This document shows, in pieces, positions 59,201-64,000 of a stretch of 64,000 bases of DNA (its first letter is position 1; every line of letters begins with the position of its first letter). The stretch covers positions 806,001 through 870,000 of the forward strand of contig WHVY01000009.1 in NCBI GenBank assembly GCA_022266195.1, read 5' to 3'. This DNA is from Tetranychus cinnabarinus (lineage: Eukaryota; Arthropoda; Arachnida; Trombidiformes; Tetranychidae). Both the position numbers and the translations under genes were made by a program. The notes below the pieces were generated by a model. The model searched no databases, was not told the DNA's origin, and saw only the letters and a list, made by a program, of their open reading frames with translations.

Positions 59201-60866
59201 AACCATCCACAGAAGTTTGTATGACTCCAAAAGATGTTGGCCCATGTCGAGGCTACTATCCTCGTTGGTACTATGATGGTGACAAAGCGATGTGTCTACA
59301 GTTCATTTATGGTGGATGCAGAGGAAATCGCAACAATTTTGAACGTTACACTGATTGTAGTAAAATGTGCGAAGTATTATTACGAGGTAAGACGCGACTT
59401 TGAAAACATTATTTTCCTTGAAATCCTTTCTTTTCATTTTCAATACAATAAGCTGAGAGTAAAACTATTTTTGTTTCAATAAAAAATTGATTTGATTGAT
59501 CAAAGTCAATAAAATCAACAATCAAAATTTCTTCAAAAGTCAAGCTATTAAATAAATCTTACAATTGTCAGATTTTATTTGTCATTTACAATTGAAGTTT
59601 ACAATGTTGTATCTTTAAGGCCTTAGAAAAGTTGAAAATTGAAAATGTTACATTAAACTATTTCTAGATTTAATGTCTTTGTAATATAATTTAACTGTAA
59701 AATTTGTTTAATCCAAATTAATGTCGTCAATTAATCGCTATTATCGCACTTAACCACGCTTATCCTTACATATTACTTTCCTATTTTTGCCTGATCCTAA
59801 CAGACTTCGTGAAAGCTTCTCTGCCTCCATCTACTATTGCCTATGCCTATGCTATGAAAGATGCCACCATCCATCTTGAAAAAGGACTTGTCTGTGGTAG
59901 TATTGATTAAACCAAAACTGTTACCCTTTTCATCACCTTTAACCCAAAAACAACCGAACTTGATTTATCGTCTAACAAGATTGTTCACTTTTATTTTGTT
60001 ATGAACTCTTTTTTTTGCTTAAAAGTTCTGTGTTACTCAATCTTTAATTTAACTATAAAATTTGTGAGAAAGTATAGCGACATTTGATTTTCAATCATTA
60101 ATGTTGAATTTATAACGCTAATGACAATTGAGGAAATTAAATTTGCCTCGCTTTTGCAGGTTTGGCGCCCTCTCTTGGTGAATTGTTTGTTTCTGTAACA
60201 CAGCAGTTAGAGAGAGTTAATTTGTTGAAATTTTCAGCCTGAAAATCAAGTGTCATGTGCTTTTTCAATGGAAATTATATGCACATCATGTTAAACCTCA
60301 ACGTTTCTCTACTTTATTTGTTAGTTAAATAGTCAATTTGTTAGTTAATTTACCCTGAAACCTACTAAGTTTTTAACACCTTTGCCCCCTTTTGTATTTT
60401 TTATCAAATTTTCTGAATCTATCAGATGGCTAATTCAATTTTTTCTGTTTTTTTTTTCTTTTTATTTATAGCGCCAATCAGTGCCTTGACCACACTGGCT
60501 TCCAACCCCAATTCACATCATCAATATACAAGTAGTTTGTATCATCCAGTTGCTTCACCTGGCTCACAAATTTCATCATTGGCCAGTCATCATTCATCTT
60601 CTTCATCTTCTTCATTAATTGTACCATCATCATCGCCAATATCAACAAGCTCAGGTAGCTCAGATCAGCCCAAAATTGATTGTGTAACCAGTGAATGGAG
60701 TGAATGGAGTCCCTGTTCAAAATCCTGTGGAACCAAAGGACGTCGAACAAGACGCAAAATGATCAAAGTTAACCCTCAGAATGGAGGTAAACCTTGTCCA
60801 AGGAAACTTGTTCAGCGAAGAAAATGCAAAAATCTTCCTCCTTGTCAAGAAGATGAAGAAGATTAA
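41242..60866 (+). CDS. SPON1-like (fat-spondin): F-spondin (Reeler, Spondin_N, TSR x3, Kunitz, TSR)
   Basis: Secreted extracellular-matrix protein of the F-spondin family, whose members guide axon growth and adhesion. Exons 41242-41623, 45072-45226, 45371-45504, 50478-50843, 56437-56891, 58601-59155, 59213-59386 and 60472-60866 all join in frame (871 aa). Signal peptide about 1-29; Asn-rich linker about 45-90; Reeler about 91-224 (GFMLVVEPRE); Spondin_N about 232-450 (KYEVIFQGLWS, GVSALELC). TSRs are at 500-551, 557-610 and 620-674, with WSEWSDC/CSVTCG-type C-mannosylation and O-fucosylation motifs. Kunitz cysteines are 685, 694, 710, 718, 731 and 735, with Arg695 at P1. A Ser/His-rich linker precedes TSR4 at 811-865. 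Vertebrate SPON1 has six TSRs and no Kunitz domain; insect fat-spondin has one. Met12 is an alternative start. Confidence 0.92.
41624..45071 (+). other. F-spondin intron 1
   Basis: Begins GTAAGT and ends TTTAG. AT-rich; no nested gene or repeat recognised. Confidence 0.8.
45505..50477 (+). other. F-spondin intron 3
   Basis: Begins GTAAGT and ends AATTAG; about 5 kb. A variant of the repeated motif (TAACTCCCAG on plus) lies at about 48,522. No nested gene seen. Confidence 0.8.
52885..52894 (+). promoter_or_regulatory. CTGGGAGTGA-type motif, copy 7 (one mismatch)
   Basis: TTGGGAGTGA followed by AA, 7 bp before the exact copy at 52,902: the only tandem pair. Confidence 0.4.
52902..52911 (+). 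promoter_or_regulatory. CTGGGAGTGA motif, copy 8
   Basis: Exact match in the full ACTGGGAGTGAAA form, inside F-spondin intron 4. Confidence 0.45.
56892..58600 (+). other. F-spondin intron 5
   Basis: Begins GTGAGT and ends TTTCAG. One motif copy at 57,562; otherwise AT-rich without features. Confidence 0.8.
57562..57571 (+). promoter_or_regulatory. CTGGGAGTGA motif, copy 9
   Basis: Exact match in F-spondin intron 5, preceded by A and followed by AT. Confidence 0.45.
59804..59896 (+). other. Possible 93-nt cassette exon of F-spondin
   Basis: Lies between the Kunitz exon and the last exon. A good acceptor (pyrimidine tract then CTAACAG) precedes 31 open codons (DFVKASLPPSTIAYAYAMKD...) in phase 1, and a weak donor GTAGTA follows. 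Being phase 1 at both ends, it could be included or skipped without changing the frame. It would add 31 residues with one Cys after the Kunitz domain. Predicted from sequence only. Confidence 0.4.
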
Positions 60867-63360
60867 TGGACGTTATCAGAATGATCAAAGATGCAAATCT
60901 CCTCGCGAGGAAAAACACTTGAAATATCCAATCTCTACTTTTGTCTTTTTAATTCTCTGTCTAATTTTCACTCATAATTCCATTTCATCAATTTATTTGA
61001 CCTTTTTTTCCCTAGTCAATGCTTTGCAAACATACTAAAACATCAGATCATCATATCTTTACTCTTCATCACTTTTGCCATTTCCCATCTTCATCTTTCA
61101 TAAAAAATCATGGAATAACAAAAGGTCGTAGGTATTCGTACATACAAAACAAAGACACTGGAATCTGTGAATCTCATCAACAAGACTTGTCGATTGTTGG
61201 GCTAAGTCTTATATGCATATCTTATCAGTATTGTAAAAGTTTGATAGAACTTTTAAATGGACTGTCTGGTTGAACATAAAAAAATGTCTTTAAATGTTGG
61301 TTAATCTCGTTAGATTTGTGTTGAAAATTAATCGCCATGATCTCAAATACACTTCAATGGAGACAGATTTAAACTAAGTTGACTGGTTTTAAAGTCAATG
61401 GGGCTTAGTTTTGCAGAAATTTATCAAAAAAATGGTTGGAATCATCAAATTTTTCAAAAAAAGGATCAAATTTTGAAATGGCTTAAAGGAACACCAATAA
61501 CGAAGCAAAAAATCTTTTCCAGACATGAATTTTTTTTTCTTCACGCTACAGTATTTATCCCGTTAACCCGTTCTCATGGATTAATCGCTACCCAATATCA
61601 TTTCTAGAAACAGCACAAATGGAAAGCAAAAGTCTTTGGTGCATTTCATTTCCATGAAATATATAAAAATGAAACGAAGTAAAATTAGGTTAGTTAACTA
61701 GGAAGCAAATCAGTTATAAGCAAAGATGCACACGAGGTTATAAAGTCATCAATATTAACAGCTAGTGATTTGGCTCTGGCTCGGTATCAATAAAATAAAC
61801 AGAAGTTTACAGAATTTTCATTTACCAAAATCTGATTTCTCACTAAACCCATGAAAATCAAAAGACGAAATTTCATTTAAAAATTAAAACTTAATTTGCA
61901 CAAACTGATTTAATTTGTCCGAAAGTGAGAAACGAGAAAACTGAAAAGACTTATTTTGTTGAACCAGCAACTTTATCTGTAAAAAGCGACAGCGTTTTAA
62001 GCGTCAAATCCTCACGATAGAAGCGATTCTAGCATTGAAACTAAATTACCAAATTTACAAATCAGTTTCATCTTTTTTAATTTCCTCAATAGACTCAGAC
62101 AGTAGATTACATCTAATTAGCCATTAAACTTGAACCGTTGGATTAATTTGAATCACACATTAAACCAGATTAACTAACAGTGTTTGTTAATTTTTGTATT
62201 ACCAATATATTAACCCTAAATATTATACATAAATGAGGTTAACTGGAAACAAAAATAAGCTATTCTAGCTTCATGCATATCTTAATCGTTAATCATCTTG
62301 ATTAAATGTTAAAATTAATTGTTGATTTTAATCAATTTTGCTCTCTTTTCCTCTCGTTTTTTTGTTACTCATTCAAATATCATAACAATTGTTATTAACA
62401 AATGAAAAAACTAACAAAGCTATTTACTCGTTGAAAAATATACATACAAATTAAGTTGTGTTTTTGCAAATCACAATCAAAACAATTGTAAACTGATTTT
62501 TGTAAATCCATTAACATTAATGAAGGAAACAAAGAAACATATTATACAATTATAATCAAAGAGTTAAATGTAAAAGTTGTCAAATGAGCAAAGTAAATCA
62601 CACATTTAACATTAATGATTCAACTGTGACAATTATTTCATTCAATTGCTTCAAACATTACATTTTGTACCATCAAGGAGTAGCTTTATCAACTAAAGTA
62701 TTGATCTAATACATATGATTAGCCATGTTTAAATTCATGAAAGATTAATGACTACTTGGAACAGACTAGAATCAAAATCCATATTTAATCTCAATTTAAA
62801 CGAATCCCAAGTAAATATTTCAGCCTTTGACTTCAAAACAGAACCAACTTCAATATCATTTAGTAATTTTCAGCTTTATAAATCTGTTGTTTTTACATAA
62901 ATTAGTTTTCATGGCAAGAAAATGATTCTCTCAGCTCAGAATCTTATATTGATTTATTCATCAATTGTTGACCGTTCAATTAGATGGCAAGGATTTTACC
63001 CAATTTTTGAAATAAGCTAATCGTAATGGAAGGCATTAGACGAAGTAGTTTATAGTTAGAGATTATTCATTTATTGTTAAGAAAGACACCTTTTTTGAAC
63101 TCATATCAGCTGCTATCGGAATTACATGAAAATTATTCAGCACTGAATTGGATGTAAAGGTAAATGTAGAAAACAGTTGGCAGCAGTAAACAAGAGATGG
63201 CAGTAACTCTGTTAGTCTGTTCTTTTGCTCCATGTTCAGCTTGGGTTTGATTCTTTTTGCAAAGAAATTTGTTTTCGATTAATTTTTTAATTTTAAATCA
63301 ATTTACATTAAATTTACTTGGTTTTTTTGTTGTTTACCAAGACGCCTTAGATTGTTAATC
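60867..63360. other. 3' flank of F-spondin and spacer
   Basis: AT-rich. The first good polyadenylation signal noted is AATAAA at 61,789-61,794, implying a long 3' UTR if used. No other gene recognised. Confidence 0.5.
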
Positions 63361-63949
63361 ATGATTATTATTTTACCATTTCTAATGTTGATCCATGGAG
63401 CAGGTAAGTTATCTATATTTGTTTCTATTCCAAATTTTACCCTTACTTTTTTCCTTCATGTACATGTATATTGATCAAACAAATTTAAGATTCTGGTACC
63501 TGTTTTAGTTTATTTGAATGCTTAAAAATTTAAAACTAAGGCCTGTGGAAAATATATTTCACATTTAATTCATTATCTCGTTTCATTCCTTCTTCAAGCT
63601 CTTTTATTTCATTTCACTTTCGACAACTAATGTCCTACTTTCCTTTAGTCTATTAGGTATAGCCTAAAAAAGGTTAGGTTTGCTTCCAATTTTATCATTG
63701 GTGTTGCAATAATCTACTTTGTAAAGCGTCTTTTTCACTTTCTCAAGTCTAATCGGATCAATATCACTCAATATATTTTATATCTTATTATTTTTTGCAT
63801 TATTAACTGTCTAATTGTCTCTTTTGAATATCATTTTTGCTTTCAGAATTCGTGGTTATGGAAAGAAGTAAGGAATATGACCTTGAGTCAGGTGGTCCAG
63901 TCACAATTGAATGTTTACCTCCTGGGTCCAGTGGGTTTGATATTAAATG
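63361..63949 (+). CDS. Ig-domain secreted or membrane protein, 5' end only
   Basis: Exon 1 (63361-63403) encodes a 14-residue hydrophobic leader, MIIILPFLMLIHGA, ending at GTAAGT. Exon 2 (63847-63949) begins after TTTCAG and encodes EFVVMERSKEYDLESGGPVT, then IEC, and ends in FDIKW before GTTAGT. The spacing of the first Cys (IEC) and Trp (IKW) is that of the B and C strands of an Ig domain. Exon phases 1 and 2 join cleanly, and 48 residues plus two bases of the next codon can be read. The rest lies beyond the window, so I cannot tell whether it is a Dpr/DIP, Robo, fasciclin or other Ig protein. The leader is short and an upstream leader exon is possible. Confidence 0.7.
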
Positions 63950-64000
63950 GTTAGTCATTAAATTTCGACAAGCTTTAATTTAACTTTTCGCTGACTGATA

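Noticed and set aside
1..64000. CRISPR arrays, bacterial operons, riboswitches or phage genes
   Set aside because: None seen. Introns, eukaryotic transposons and gene families show this is animal nuclear DNA.

Overview
This is a stretch of an AT-rich, intron-containing animal nuclear genome. Gene content (RNF25, an F-spondin with a Kunitz domain, an Ig-domain protein), GT-AG introns from about 80 bp to several kb, and Ty3/Gypsy, Tc1/mariner, Tc5-like and hAT-like elements fit a compact arthropod genome. An acariform mite such as a spider mite is my best guess, but that is inference from style and cannot be proven from this window.

Layout. Positions 1-15.9 kb hold no gene I can support. They are AT-rich spacer with long GAA/GAT purine blocks that repeatedly give way, left to right, to TTC/ATC pyrimidine blocks. 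Positions 15,926-18,948 (+) carry a five-exon RNF25-type E3 ubiquitin ligase (RWD domain plus RING-H2) with an unusually long disordered tail. Its last codons and about 0.9 kb downstream recur in diverged form at 40.6-41.13 kb, directly upstream of the next gene, so the two sides of the central island are paralogous flanks.

Positions 23.2-38.8 kb are a nested transposon island. It holds two nearly identical 1.02-kb units (23,281-24,303 and 31,774-32,796). Each carries a complete two-exon gene for a 52-residue secreted peptide with no recognised family. Partial and inverted pieces of the same locus lie around them. A recent, apparently intact Ty3/Gypsy element (24,852-30,829, identical-looking 540-bp LTRs, 4-bp target duplication) sits inside a short inverted-repeat element related to mariner ends. 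To its right are a BED-finger (hAT-like) remnant, a complete 2.9-kb Tc4/Tc5-like transposon with about 290-bp inverted repeats and a TAA target duplication, and a broken mariner transposase.

Positions 41,242-60,866 (+) are an eight-exon F-spondin gene: signal peptide, Asn-rich linker, Reeler, Spondin_N, three TSRs, Kunitz, TSR. It has long introns and a possible 93-nt cassette exon. At the right edge (63,361 onward) the first two exons of a secreted or membrane Ig-domain protein are cut by the window end.

The genes do not form an operon or pathway. The most unusual signals are the duplicated small secreted peptide gene; tRNA-like Pol III A/B boxes and T-run terminators inside the Tc5-like inverted repeats; a 10-bp motif (CTGGGAGTGA) repeated across non-coding DNA only; and a Gypsy element with an extra ORF ahead of a single fused gag-pol ORF.
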